Source of the DNA: Sanghuangporus weigelae
Taxonomy: Eukaryota; Basidiomycota; Agaricomycetes; Hymenochaetales; Hymenochaetaceae
NCBI GenBank assembly: GCA_033182465.1
Contig: CP137318.1
Location: 2,542,001 to 2,606,000 of the forward strand
DNA length: 64,000 bases
Direction of reading: 5' to 3'
Part shown: one piece after another, positions 33,218 through 43,126 of the stretch
How positions within the stretch are numbered: the first letter of the stretch is position 1
How the letters are laid out: each line of letters starts with the position of its first letter
Made by a program: the position numbers and the translations under genes
Notes under the pieces: generated by a model
Told to the model about the DNA's origin: nothing
What the model saw: only the letters and a program-made list of their open reading frames with translations
Database searches by the model: none

Positions 33218-33996
33218 GACGGGACACTAACTGAAGACGTTGAAGGAGGTAGTGAAAGGAACTCCACAAGCAGATACCAACTTTCTGCAGACATTTATGT
33301 AAATCCCTCCCTGACTGGTAATCGTTCACCCTCTGCTGGACCGTCTATTTACAAGGTCACATGGGAATGAGAAGTTAAATTCTGCTTTTGTAGACCAATC
33401 CTCCCATGATCGGACTTTCTTTGGTCACGTGATGCATCCAATTGACAAGACCGCGTTGCAATACTCGCAGGAAGCACGGCTGGATTAGGTCATATAAGGG
33501 AATCTTCTCCCATCTCTCGTTCGTTTAAAAACCCTGGTTGGACGAGATTCCATAACGTCCTAGCCTTTTATATCATGCCGGTGTTTATCAGATGTTCATC
33601 CGCGTGGTCAGTGGTCATGGTCACTCACCCATTTAAATTTAAATTTGTTTCGCCCGCGTCTTGGTCTCGGACATCTGTGGGTGGTGAATTAATCCTTATT
33701 GGTGAATTGCAAATAAGATGAATAGTATTGCATCCTGTCAAATCGCCGAACATACCTATCAAACTAACTCGTAAATCACTTGTAAGCAACTTGAAGGACC
33801 TCTGGGAAGTTACCAAGCAGACAAATATCACTGGAAGAACAACTTGCACTCAGTGCTCAAGTAGTCAGGTTTCAAAAGTCAAGCATTGAAGCAAAGCAAA
33901 TACGAACAAATAGCAGCACACGTGACGGTCTTCTACGTACGACACGATCACAGATCAAAGATAATCGCCGACACCACACCAGATACTACGACTACC
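33218..33996. promoter_or_regulatory. Long divergent promoter with two CACGTG boxes
   Basis: This 779-bp gap separates the MetE-like gene (-) and the SH3BGR-like gene (+). It holds TCACGTGA at 33425-33432 and CACGTG at 33918-33923. An AT-only palindromic stretch (ATTTAAATTTAAATTT) lies at 33631-33646. No coding potential convinces me here; the open frames are short and compositionally random. Confidence 0.5.
33425..33432. promoter_or_regulatory. TCACGTGA palindrome upstream of the MetE-like gene
   Basis: Perfect 8-bp palindrome, about 210 bp before the MetE-like ATG. In yeast this is the Cbf1 core at methionine-pathway promoters; use in this fungus is inference. Confidence 0.45.
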
Positions 33997-34963
33997 ATGC
34001 CCTCTCCACCAATTGAAGTATTCCTCACGACGATCGCATCACAACCGGCTCTGAGACAGCGACAAGGTCAGCTCGGAATCGTGCCAGTCATAAGCCGCCA
34101 TCTGAGTTCAGTGCAGAATACATTCTTCGCATTCTGCAAGTGAAGAAGATTCCTTTTACTTCTTATGGTGAGTGGTCCGTCCGTACGCTATCTTCCGAGA
34201 TGAATTTCTAGTCCGGATCATTCGTACTAGATCTCGCGTCAAATGAGGATGCAAAGAGATTATGGAAAAGGAAAGCGCCTCCTAGTCAGTACACAATATA
34301 CTAAATTATGATTATGGAGTGGCATTGAAATTCAATCCAGATAGGCAGCAGCTTCCCGGTATTCTCGTTGGAGGCACTTTTCCTGGGACATACGATGAAT
34401 TGTAAGCACTCCGATGCTCGCCATTGCTTAATTGTTTGAACCATTCTCAAAGTGAGGAAGCCGTTGAATATGATGAGCTGGACCGTTTCTTACGTCTGAA
34501 AGAAACTTGGAATGTAGAGGAGGGTACGACATCGCTAATGGCCAAGCCTGTCGGTGTTCCTGGAGCGTCTTCACCTTCGCAGATGACGGACCATAAACCA
34601 TCCTTTGCGAGTCAACCATTACCTTTGAAAGAGAAGTCCAACTCAGGTGAAGGAATTGACGCTGGAATGCTCCTAGAGGACACGAGCCTTCAGGGAATCG
34701 CGGTAACGGACGATGAACTCGCTGACCTCATAAAGGAGCTAGGACTCGAAGGAGACGAAGCCGGGGATCTCGTGAAAGGCCTGAGTGCTACCAAGGAACC
34801 CACTTCAGAACGAGGACCAGAGACGGCTATTAGCGAGGAGATCCAAGCTTCAGATACGTCAAAGGATCTATCCGAAGAATCGGTGACAGAACCTAAAGAT
34901 TCGATAATTACCGCTGTTGAAGTACAGTCGGATCGAGACCTGGCTAAGAAACAGGAGGAATAA
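33997..34963 (+). CDS. SH3-binding-glutamic-acid-rich (SH3BGR)-like thioredoxin-fold protein
   Basis: Five exons (33997-34066, 34117-34167, 34231-34284, 34341-34401, 34453-34963) join to exactly 248 codons. The N-terminal ~90 residues fit the SH3BGR branch of the glutaredoxin-like fold: IEVFLTTIASQPALRQRQEY, ILRILQVKKIPFTSYDLASN, KRKAPPNRQQLPGILVGGTF, PGTYDEFEEAVEYDELDRFL. There is no CxxC redox motif, as in that family, so it is probably a binding protein rather than an oxidoreductase. The C-terminal two-thirds is acidic and disordered, with VTDDELADLIKELGLEGDEA as one helical patch. It converges with the SDR gene. Confidence 0.78.
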
Positions 34964-35116
34964 CGGTATGTCTATTCTGGGTCACAGGCAGGACCGTTCG
35001 AAGCATTCTCAAAGAAGCACAAATTTTATTAGTATTTCCATTACACATACGATCACGACTTGCTTTTCTTCCACTCCATCGCATCGGTCGCCTAATTCCG
35101 GTGAACCTCCCAATGG

Positions 35117-36395
35117 TCATTTTTGAGGATAATGTGCGGAGATAATTCTCGGTACGGGTATCTGTAATCTATACTTTACGGACGAAACTAGATTACCACC
35201 GTCAAGAACTATCGTGGCGCCATTAACGTAGGCCCCGGCTCGACTGGCCAGATATAATGCAGCTCCGGCAATGTCTTCTGGTGATCCAATACGTGACATG
35301 GGAATGCCTTTCACCAGTTCTGCGCCAATTGTCTCGAGAGTTACTCTCATCACTACCATGATCCTGTGAGCAAACAAATAATTCAGAGGAGAGAACTGAG
35401 CGTACTTTTGCTCTGGAACGGACCTACGAAGATCAAGTCAGCATCATCATGAGAATTTGAAATACCCACCAGCTTACCGCATGCGATTGTATTACTGGTG
35501 ATGCCTTGATAGCCTAGGCGACCGGCGAAGGTTTTGCTTAAATGATGTAAAGCTGCCTATGGATTCTTATCGCTTAGCTAAGTCCCAAGTCGTAGTGGAC
35601 GACACTCACCTTGGAGGCCGAGTAAGCGTACGTCTCATGGCTTGGCACCTCGACACCTTCTATACTTCCAATCTGCAATTACTCAGTTTCCTCTGTTTCT
35701 ACTCGGAGCAGAGATACTCACGTTGATGATGCGCGCTGGATATTTCCAAGATTCTCCATCTCTACCTCCATCAAGAGCGGCGGCTCGAAGTAGAGGCAGG
35801 CACTTTTGCGTCAAATTGAATACCCGTTGCAAGTTAAGCGTCAGAACTTTCGTAAATGCAGAATCCTGAAAGAGATAATGGCATCAGCTCGAATGTATTC
35901 GCGTAACCGCGCGAACACCGGAAATATACAGGATATTCTTCAATTGTCTCCGCCCATGTAGCACCGGCATTATTAATGAGCACGTGTAGCTTTGACTCTT
36001 TGGCAGAGAGCTCTGATACAAGGCGCTCAACATCGGATAGCTTTTGCATGTCGGCAGGAATAGAGAAACATTTTCCGGGTCCCATTGCCGTGAGCTCCTT
36101 AGCTGTTTCTTCGCATGCTTGCGCAGACCGCGAACTAATGTAAACCTGCAAGGCAGAGTATGAACTGACTCGACAACGCTCAGAACAAGATTCACGAGCA
36201 TGACAAACCTTTGCGCCGTTCTTCACGAAGCCGGTCGCAATCTACCATAAATAATTCGATAAACCAATCAAAACAATTCAATCTCCTTAGTGCGTAAACG
36301 TAACATACCATTTTCCCTATGCCTCTACTGCCTCCTGTGACGAGGACCACCTTGCCCTTCACGCTGAACAGGCTGGTGATCTCCAGGCTCGACAT
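35117..36395 (-). CDS. Short-chain dehydrogenase/reductase (SDR family)
   Basis: A classical Rossmann SDR. The start MSSLEITSLFSVKGKVVLVT leads to the cofactor motif TGGSRGIGK. Then GFVKNGAKVYISSRSAQACE, the NNAG motif in KLHVLINNAGATWAETIEEY, DSAFTKVLTLNLQRVF, ARIINIGSIEGVEVPSHE, the catalytic YxxxK in TYAYSASKAALHHLSKTFAG and ITSNTIACGPF. The end is PMSRIGSPEDIAGAALYLAS then AGAYVNGATIVLDGGNLVSS. Basic residues after the Gly motif suggest NADP(H). Fungal relatives act as 3-oxoacyl-reductase-like enzymes, but the substrate is not predictable. The last ~20 residues after NLVSS may be read-through of an unrecognised terminal intron; many relatives end soon after this point. Confidence 0.85.
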
Positions 36396-36777
36396 GGTGG
36401 TGATAAGTAATCGAGACGAAATGAGAAGGCTGCTTTTGTTTCCTGCGTTTCATTCTAAATGGACCGCCAGTAGCCGAGATCGACGTCTCCGTGCTACTAT
36501 AGACATTGCTGCTAAACGTGATTCCTGGATTCTTCAGCTTAGACTTTGTTCCGGTACTTACAATGATCCGAATATCACAAGGACTATTTTTACTTTTCAT
36601 TTAATGAGCTGAGCTATGGATTGGATATTACAGAGAACAACTGTTACACAGGAATACGTCTTGGTCAAATTGCGTGCAGATGTTGGTAATGCCAGTTGAA
36701 TGGTGCGATGAGTGATGACGGGTGGAACCGTCCCAAGTTTTTTCGTCCCCTTTGGAGAGGCGCAGGTTGAAAGCTTT
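36396..36777. other. Gap between SDR start and phosphoglycerate dehydrogenase stop
   Basis: Both neighbours are on the minus strand, so this holds the SDR promoter and the 3' region of the upstream gene. Nothing else is seen. Confidence 0.35.
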
Positions 36778-38271
36778 TTAGGCAAGTACTCTCGTAAGTA
36801 CGTTAGCGCTCGTAGCAGAAATCTTCTCCTGGAGTCTCTCTACGTCCTGCTGACTGACATCAGAAATATCCGCCATGAGATACGCGATGTCTCCTTTGCT
36901 ATCCGAGTATTGTTTCTCGACATTGTACGGACTGAGAATCTCGTTGACCTGCCTAAGTACACCAGGTTGATTGTGATGCACATGGCACAAACGAATTTGG
37001 TTGGGCTGGTCGATGTCGATGGCGCGCAGGTCGACCTCTGGGAAGTTGACAGAGCCAAACGAAGTGCCGAGGTTGAGGTAACGAGTCAAGGCCGAAGAAA
37101 CTTCGTCTCCGATCATAAGCTGGGCTTCTTCTGTCGAACCACCGATGTGGGGTGTAAGAATGACATTCGAAATCGAGCGCAGCTCTGATGCCCAAGCATT
37201 GAGTTTGTCGTTAAATGGCTGACCATTCGCAGCTGGCTCGGCTGGGTAGACGTCAATCGCGGCTCCAGCTAGGTGTCGATCTTTCAGTGCCTGAATCAGA
37301 GCAGGAATATCGACAACCCTCCCGCGAGCGTTGTTGATTAAATAAGAGCCCTTCTTCATCTGTGCGATTTGTTCAGCGCTAATCATGTTAATCGTGTCCG
37401 GGTCCTCGGGTACGTGCAAAGTAACGTAGTCGGACTCTCTCAGAAGGGCCTGGAGAGTAGGCACTTGGCGCGCAGAACCGAGAGGCATGATGTTGAGAAT
37501 ATCATAGAATAGGACACGAAGACCAAATGCTTCAGCGAGGACCGAAAGCTGAGAACCAATATGACCGTAACCGACGATCCCGAGCGTCTTACCACGGACT
37601 TCCCAGCAGTTCTTCGAGGTCTTGTTCCAGAGACCCTCTTTCATTTCTCGTGCACGATCGAACAACTGACGGGACAGTGCTATCACTTCCGACATTACGA
37701 GCTCAGCCACGGAACGAGAGTTGGAGAACGGTGAGTTGAACACGGGAATACCGGCACGAGCGGCGCTGTCGAGATCGACTTGGTTGGTACCGATGCAGAA
37801 GCAACCAATTGCAACAAGCTGAAGATAACTAATCAGATACCTGCTGAGAGGAAGAAATGGAGTGCTCTAACATACCTTTGAAGCTGCCTTGATCACTCGC
37901 TGTGTGATCTTGGTTTTGCTGCGAATGCCAATAGCATGGTACTGTCCGATGTTCTGCACTAATTCGTCCTCGCCCCATGCCTTGGTGAAGTGGTCAACCT
38001 GGAAGCCCTGCTGCCTAAAGGAGTCTACAGCGCCCTGGCTGATGTTCTCTAGGAGCAGAATACGAAATTCGTCCTTGTCGATGGGCCGCAGCAGTCTCGG
38101 AGCGCGGATGGCAGGACCAAGCGAGTTTCTCCGGAATCTCTCGTGGAGGGAGGTCTGAGTTGGAGAAACCGAGATTGAGAGGGCAGTCATGGGAGGTGAC
38201 CTGGAGATGGTGACTACGTTGGGATTGACGGTAGACTGTTGGAGTGGAATGGGGATGGATGAAGACGCCAT
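36778..38271 (-). CDS. D-3-phosphoglycerate dehydrogenase (SER3/SER33 type)
   Basis: Two exons, 38271-37876 and 37818-36778, give 478 residues. The enzyme opens the phosphorylated serine pathway. An N-terminal Ser/Pro-rich leader of about 60 residues precedes the substrate domain: FRILLLENISQGAVDSFRQQ, GIRSKTKITQRVIKAASKLV, AIGCFCIGTNQVDLDSAARA. The NAD-binding motif is in GKTLGIVGYGHIGSQLSVLA. Catalytic-region landmarks are LINNARGRVVDIPALIQAL, the DVYPAEP loop and the His in ILTPHIGGSTEEAQ. The C-terminal ACT domain (QIRLCHVHHNQPGVLRQVNE, GDIAYLMADISD) suggests serine feedback. It diverges from HIS7 across 292 bp. Confidence 0.94.
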
Positions 38272-38563
38272 TTTGAAGTAATAGTAACTATTAGTACTAA
38301 TGAGAGGGTGATGATGTTGTAATTAAATAGGATCCTGGAGATTTTACGAGAAGAAGGCTGCTGGCATCTAGCAAGTAATAGTCGTATTCCGAGGCACGTT
38401 TCTGAGTTGGTGCTGCTGGCAACAGTTTGCAAAGATTTTGTACAAAGTTTAGTTCATCGATTCATCGCCGATCGATGATCGTCGCTCGGCCGATTCTCCC
38501 TTCCTTCAAATCTCTCTCATACATAATAATAATATTCCTCAGTTTTCGCTAACGACTGTCTAC

Positions 38564-40331
38564 ATGGGTCTCTACTTATTGGACTATGGCGCGGGAAACG
38601 TCAGAAGTCTCGCCAATTCTCTCAAGAGACTCGGTTATGACTTCCAATGGATATCATCTCCTGAAGATTTCACGAAGGCTTCGGTCGGTAACAACTTTAT
38701 CTACATGGCAATCAAAGCGTTTCCTGAGCTTTCTATTTTCATTCCAGAAACTCATATTCCCTGGTGTAGGAGCCTTCAAAGGCGCAATTGAGCATCTACA
38801 ATCTCGTGGACTCTTAGAATCTTTAAAACAATACATCGCCTCTGGTCGACCATACTTCGGTATATGTATAGGACTTCAAGTTCTCTTCACTTCGTCTTCC
38901 GAGAATCCCGGAGTAGAAGGCCTTGGTATCATACCCTCTTCGATCTCTCTGTTCGGCAATGCAGACAAATCTGTACCACACATGGGCTGGAACTCAGTCG
39001 ACTTCATAGATCCTGAAGAGAATGCCAAAGAAGGCATCGACGAGAGACGGCACTATTATTTCGTCCATTCGTACCGAGCCTTATATGATCCGTCGAACGT
39101 GGCAGTTGCACAATGGGTCCACACCACAGCGCAATATGGTCAAGAGATATTCATCGCCTCCGTTCACAAGGGCAACGTCCTTGCTACGCAGTTCCATCCC
39201 GAGAAGTCAGGTGAAGCTGGCTTGCGTATATTGAAGACCTGGCTCGGCAAGTCCGACGAACAGCTGGTCAGGGAGCCTCCCCGTCCTATAGTAAACCGAA
39301 CGCCAAAGCCGCGCGATGGGCTAACAAAGCGTATCATCGCGTGTATGGATGTCCGGGCAAATGACGAAGGCGACCTTGTCGTCACAAAAGGCGATCAATA
39401 CGACGTACGGGAGAGGGCCTCTACTCCTTCCTCGAATTCGAGCGTACAAATCCGAACTGCAGGGGCTGTGCGCAATCTAGGGAAACCAGTTGCCCTTGCC
39501 TCGAAATACTTCGCTGACGGCGCAGACGAGATTTGCCTTTTGAATATCACGTCGTTCCGTCACTCCCCTCTTCACGATCAACCTATGCTCGCAGTCGTGC
39601 GTACTGCAGCAGAAACTGTCTTTGTACCTCTCACGATCGGGGGAGGGATAAAAGATACAGTCGATCCAGACGGTACCCCTCGCAGTGCACTTGAAGTTGC
39701 AGGTGAATACTTCCGAGCAGGCGCAGACAAAGTGTCAATCGGCTCAGAAGCTGTCTATACTGTGGAGAAACTACGTACGAGTGGCAAGTCAGACGGGACT
39801 AGCGCAATAGAGATGATTGCGGATGCCTACGGTCGACAAGCGGTCGTAGTGAGCATCGACCCAAAGCGTGTGTTCGTGGATCCCGAGACTTACGACGGGC
39901 TCTACAGGGACGAGCTAATTTTCGGCGAAGGCGAAGAAAAGGGCAAAGCCTGGTGGTATCAATGCACCGTCTCAGGCGGGAGAGAAGCAAGAGACCTTTC
40001 AGCCGTTCAGCTCGCACGTGGAGCAGAGGCACTAGGAGCAGGAGAGATCTTATTGAACAGCATCGACAGGGACGGTACAGGAAAGGGCTTTGACCTTGAC
40101 CTCATCCGTCTTGTCCGTGACGCCGTTACCATCCCAGTCGTCGCAAGTAGCGGAGCAGGATCCCCTGCGCATTTCACTGAAGTTTTTGAGAGGACGGACG
40201 TCGAAGCTGCTTTGGCCGCTGGGATCTTTCATCGGGAGGAGATAAAAATTGAAGACGTGAAAAAGGCCATGACGTCGGCTGGAATCCAAACTAGAGAGGC
40301 ATATACATCTTCCTATCTTGAAGACCTATAG
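38564..40331 (+). CDS. HIS7: Imidazole glycerol phosphate synthase HisHF (HIS7)
   Basis: Two exons, 38564-38683 and 38748-40331, give 567 residues. The fused enzyme makes imidazole glycerol phosphate and AICAR, linking histidine and purine synthesis. The N-terminal glutaminase (HisH) shows LLDYGAGNVRSLANSLKRLG, LIFPGVGAFKGAIEHLQ, the nucleophilic Cys in YFGICIGLQVLF, and the His-Glu pair in ATQFHPEKSGEAGL. The C-terminal cyclase (HisF) shows KRIIACMDVRANDEGDLVVT, ICLLNITSFR, VPLTIGGGIKD, AGADKVSIGSEAV, GAGEILLNSIDRDGTGKGFD and PVVASSGAGSPAHF. The donor of the only intron is GTCGGT, with acceptor TTCCAG. The gene converges with Pal1. Confidence 0.96.
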
Positions 40332-40801
40332 AACAAATGTTTATTTGTAGCATACATCTCCCAAAAAAATGGTCTTTCGATTTTGTGTTAATCCATAGAG
40401 AAGAAACTGTTATATTCATTACATGGAGTTGGGAAAAGCTGCACAAGCTAAAGGGGGAATAAAAATTTCGGATACAAAGGGCGATATTCATATTTCAGAA
40501 CAGAAAGATATCGCCTTATAACGAGAATAGAACAGGGCACAAAGACGTTCTCACAGAAGATGGTACTACACTACTTAAAGGGAAACCCCAGAAGTAAACT
40601 GAAAAGGGTAAAGGGCAATTCAAGTTGAGCCGTCTATGGGCGAGAAGGAACCAGAATAAGTTTCGATAGAGGCAAAGGGATCGACGGAAACATAGATATC
40701 CTATCTTATAGACGAGTAGTACTAGTACCAAGTCGTCCAGAACATAGAAAAAAAAAGTCCAAAGCGGAAACAAAAAGAATGGTCGTATTTAAAGTTCATA
40801 C
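40332..40801. other. Convergent 3' gap between HIS7 and Pal1
   Basis: A 470-bp gap with A-rich stretches at about 40365 and 40747. It should contain both 3' ends. I see no gene. Confidence 0.35.
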
Positions 40802-42454
40802 CTACTTGTTACCTCCACGTACAGCACCTGCAACTTTCCTCAGTATACTAGTCTTCCTGCCTATGCCAGCTCCAGGCGTCGTTCCTGTACCACCCGGAGA
40901 GTGAGGACCATCAAAGTATCCATCCCTTTCATAACCATTGTAAGGAGCCGCTGGAGTTTCTGCAGGACGCGGAGGAAGTGCCTTGTTGCTTGTGGACTTC
41001 TCAACATACACATAAGAATCGCTCATGTCGGACTTTGGCGACCTTGCACCACCATGCGCACTCGCATTACGACCTCCAATACGTCCAAAGAAAGAGTTCT
41101 GCTGATGATGAGTAGGTCGAGTTGGTCGACCACCATCAGAGTACCCCAGGGGAGCATAATTTTCGCTGGATGAAGGCGGAGACGAGTTTCCGTCACCCTG
41201 GACAGCTTCGACGGGCACATTAGGTTGATCGCGCATCTTCCGGATCTTCTGCATGAGTGATTTGCTCCTTTTTGGTGCGCCAGGCGATCCAGAAAAAGGT
41301 GGTGATGGTGGAGCAGGAGAAATAACATCCAATGAGGCCGAACGATCACCACCAGGAAGATTAATTGGCTGAGGTGGAGGCAGCCTGTTTGCTAACCTCC
41401 TTGGAGCTGCATCCGCAGCGTACGTCTCCCGTAACTCACGACCTTGCGGACGAGAACGACCGTTCTGGAAATGGCCTTCGTAACCTCCGTGGATAGAGCT
41501 TGCAGCAGATTCTTCTCCCGTAGCGTGTCCGCCGCCACCGAAAAACTCTTCGTACGGTTCAGGTTCGTGGATACCCCATGCTTCCGCGATACGATCCACT
41601 TGCTTTGGATTCTTCTCGGGCCCATAATCGCCTGGTCCTAAGGCAATATTTGGGTATGGGGAGTCCTTAAGTCCTGAAACATCGGAAAGCCCTCGTTTGC
41701 GATCGGCACGCAGCTGGGCAGCAGACATAGGGCTGTCGTCCTCTGGATTAGTCCAAGCCATCATCGGGGCCTTCGCTTTATGGCGATTGCGAGAAGGCAA
41801 GCAGGCATCAAAGGGACCGTCGTGATGGAACACTGTAATGAAATGAACCTGAGTGAGCACACGACAAAGCACACGATAGCACGAGAAACACGCACTTGGA
41901 CCGCCACCAGTATAGTCTAATTTATCAATGACATCCGCGTGAGATGACGAGTTCTTCTTGCCTTTCGTTCCCGTCTTGCGAGTTTTCTCCATGGCTGTTG
42001 CTGTCTGAGTCGCTGAATCCTGAGAATAAGAGCGTCGACCGATGGGTGGAGCGTGCCTAGACCCGGAAACACTAGTCTGAACTCCACTTTTACAAACCAG
42101 AGTTGGGTCAGGATGTGCGGAGTAAAAGAAGTGAAATGATAGGACACACCCGGTTTGGCTCCTTCCCACTCTTGTCCTTGGGGTGGCATCAGCTTGACGG
42201 ACGGTCACGGTGTCACGTATTGCTGTCTCTAACATCCTGGGATCACGGGGGTCGGCGTACTGCCTGGTCGATTTCTTGTACTGTTGCTGATGGAGCTGCT
42301 TGGGTGGCAGAGGCGGGGCGTCTGATCTAGAATATGCCACAGTGGGTATTGAATAGGCGGGATCGGAAAAAGGATCTGAGCTTGATCTTCCTCTATGGTT
42401 TGAAGGACGAGAGGTGTGGTGTGCAGGGCGATAGGCAGCGGCAGAAGAGCGCAT
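40802..42454 (-). CDS. Pal1 family cell-morphology protein
   Basis: Pal1 proteins localise to endocytic sites and growth zones and help set cell shape in yeasts. The start at 42454 gives MRSSAAAYRPAHHTSRPSNH; the frame extends upstream but without a better start. The family core lies in the middle: HADVIDKLDYTGGGP joined across an intron to FHHDGPFDACLPSRNR, then APMMAW and AAQLRADRKRGLSDVS. A following conserved patch reads QVDRIAEAWGIHEPEPYEEF. The rest is low-complexity Ser/Pro/Gly-rich with PPPQP and PPRP motifs that could bind SH3 domains. The C-terminus, RKTSILRKVAGAVRGGNK, is a basic amphipathic tail. Three exons, roughly 480 residues. Confidence 0.85.
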   Translation of the reverse strand: MRSSAAAYRPAHHTSRPSNHRGRSSSDPFSDPAYSIPTVAYSRSDAPPLPPKQLHQQQYKKSTRQYADPRDPRMLETAIRDTVTVRQADATPRTRVGRSQTGCVLSFHFFYSAHPDPTLVCKSGVQTSVSGSRHAPPIGRRSYSQDSATQTATAMEKTRKTGTKGKKNSSSHADVIDKLDYTGGGPSACFSCYRVLCRVLTQVHFITVFHHDGPFDACLPSRNRHKAKAPMMAWTNPEDDSPMSAAQLRADRKRGLSDVSGLKDSPYPNIALGPGDYGPEKNPKQVDRIAEAWGIHEPEPYEEFFGGGGHATGEESAASSIHGGYEGHFQNGRSRPQGRELRETYAADAAPRRLANRLPPPQPINLPGGDRSASLDVISPAPPSPPFSGSPGAPKRSKSLMQKIRKMRDQPNVPVEAVQGDGNSSPPSSSENYAPLGYSDGGRPTRPTHHQQNSFFGRIGGRNASAHGGARSPKSDMSDSYVYVEKSTSNKALPPRPAETPAAPYNGYERDGYFDGPHSPGGTGTTPGAGIGRKTSILRKVAGAVRGGNK

Positions 42455-42802
42455 GGACGATGACACGAGGAGAACGGTATATAGGTGATCGCAACCGGGG
42501 GTAGTTCGCTTGGGAGAACTCAATTAGGGCGCGCCGGAACCGCTCCAATGGCCGGATCTCGGCTAATTGATGCTGATGACGGAGGTCGGCTAAGGAACGA
42601 GAGCGACGACTAGAAAGTGAGAACGACGGCGGGCGACGATAGCGACGAGTTTGTGGAAGAAGATGACGGAGAGAAGAAAGCCGGGAAGTGCTGAAGAGGG
42701 CATAGACAACTCCACTCGGCAACGTGCGATCCTTTGAACCTTATTCGTTGTGGCGCATATATCCCTCAAATTATCACAGACTGCGTTACAATTAATTATT
42801 AA

Positions 42803-42843
42803 CTTGCTCTTCAGTCTGCGATTATCGCTTGCTCTTCAGTCTG
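42803..42843. repeat. 16-bp tandem direct repeat
   Basis: CTTGCTCTTCAGTCTG occurs perfectly at 42803-42818 and again at 42828-42843, a 25-bp period. Confidence 0.9.
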
Positions 42844-42937
42844 TTTGCAAGTTCTGTGCTGCTTTGCAACGTGGCTGGTGGCATAGCTCATTGGCATCAA
42901 ATGAGCTGGCCTGATAACTCCTTCCATCCAGAGCAAA

Positions 42938-43040
42938 CTCACACACTCACTCACACATCCACTTATCGCTGGATCGATGAAGATGTTCTTGGCATGAAGG
43001 GACACTGCCAGCATTGCCATCCTGTGTGAGTGAGTGTGAG
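42938..43040. repeat. Inverted repeat that can form a 17-19 bp stem
   Basis: CTCACACACTCACTCACAC at 42938-42956 pairs with GTGTGAGTGAGTGTGAG at 43024-43040, with one 2-nt bulge. The loop is 67 nt. Confidence 0.85.
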
Positions 43041-43126
43041 AAACATATGATTTTGAGATCCATTGCTGACTAATCAAATAACAAGTCGTTCGTTCGTTCG
43101 ACGCGTCTGCCATTCGCGTCCTCACC

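Larger units (their letters stand above)
42455..43126. promoter_or_regulatory. Divergent region between Pal1 and desaturase, with direct and inverted repeats
   Basis: A 672-bp gap. It contains a 16-bp direct repeat (42803-42818 and 42828-42843), an imperfect inverted repeat (42938-42956 with 43024-43040) and a short GTTC tandem near 43090-43100. The inverted repeat falls 87-189 bp before the desaturase ATG, so it may lie in the leader of that mRNA. Confidence 0.55.

Noticed and set aside
33631-33646. AT-only palindrome as a replication origin
   Set aside because: A single short AT palindrome is not enough evidence for an origin.
33625-33849. Short minus-strand frame in the MetE/SH3BGR gap
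   Set aside because: 74 residues without recognisable features, in an AT-rich intergenic region; no splice partners found.
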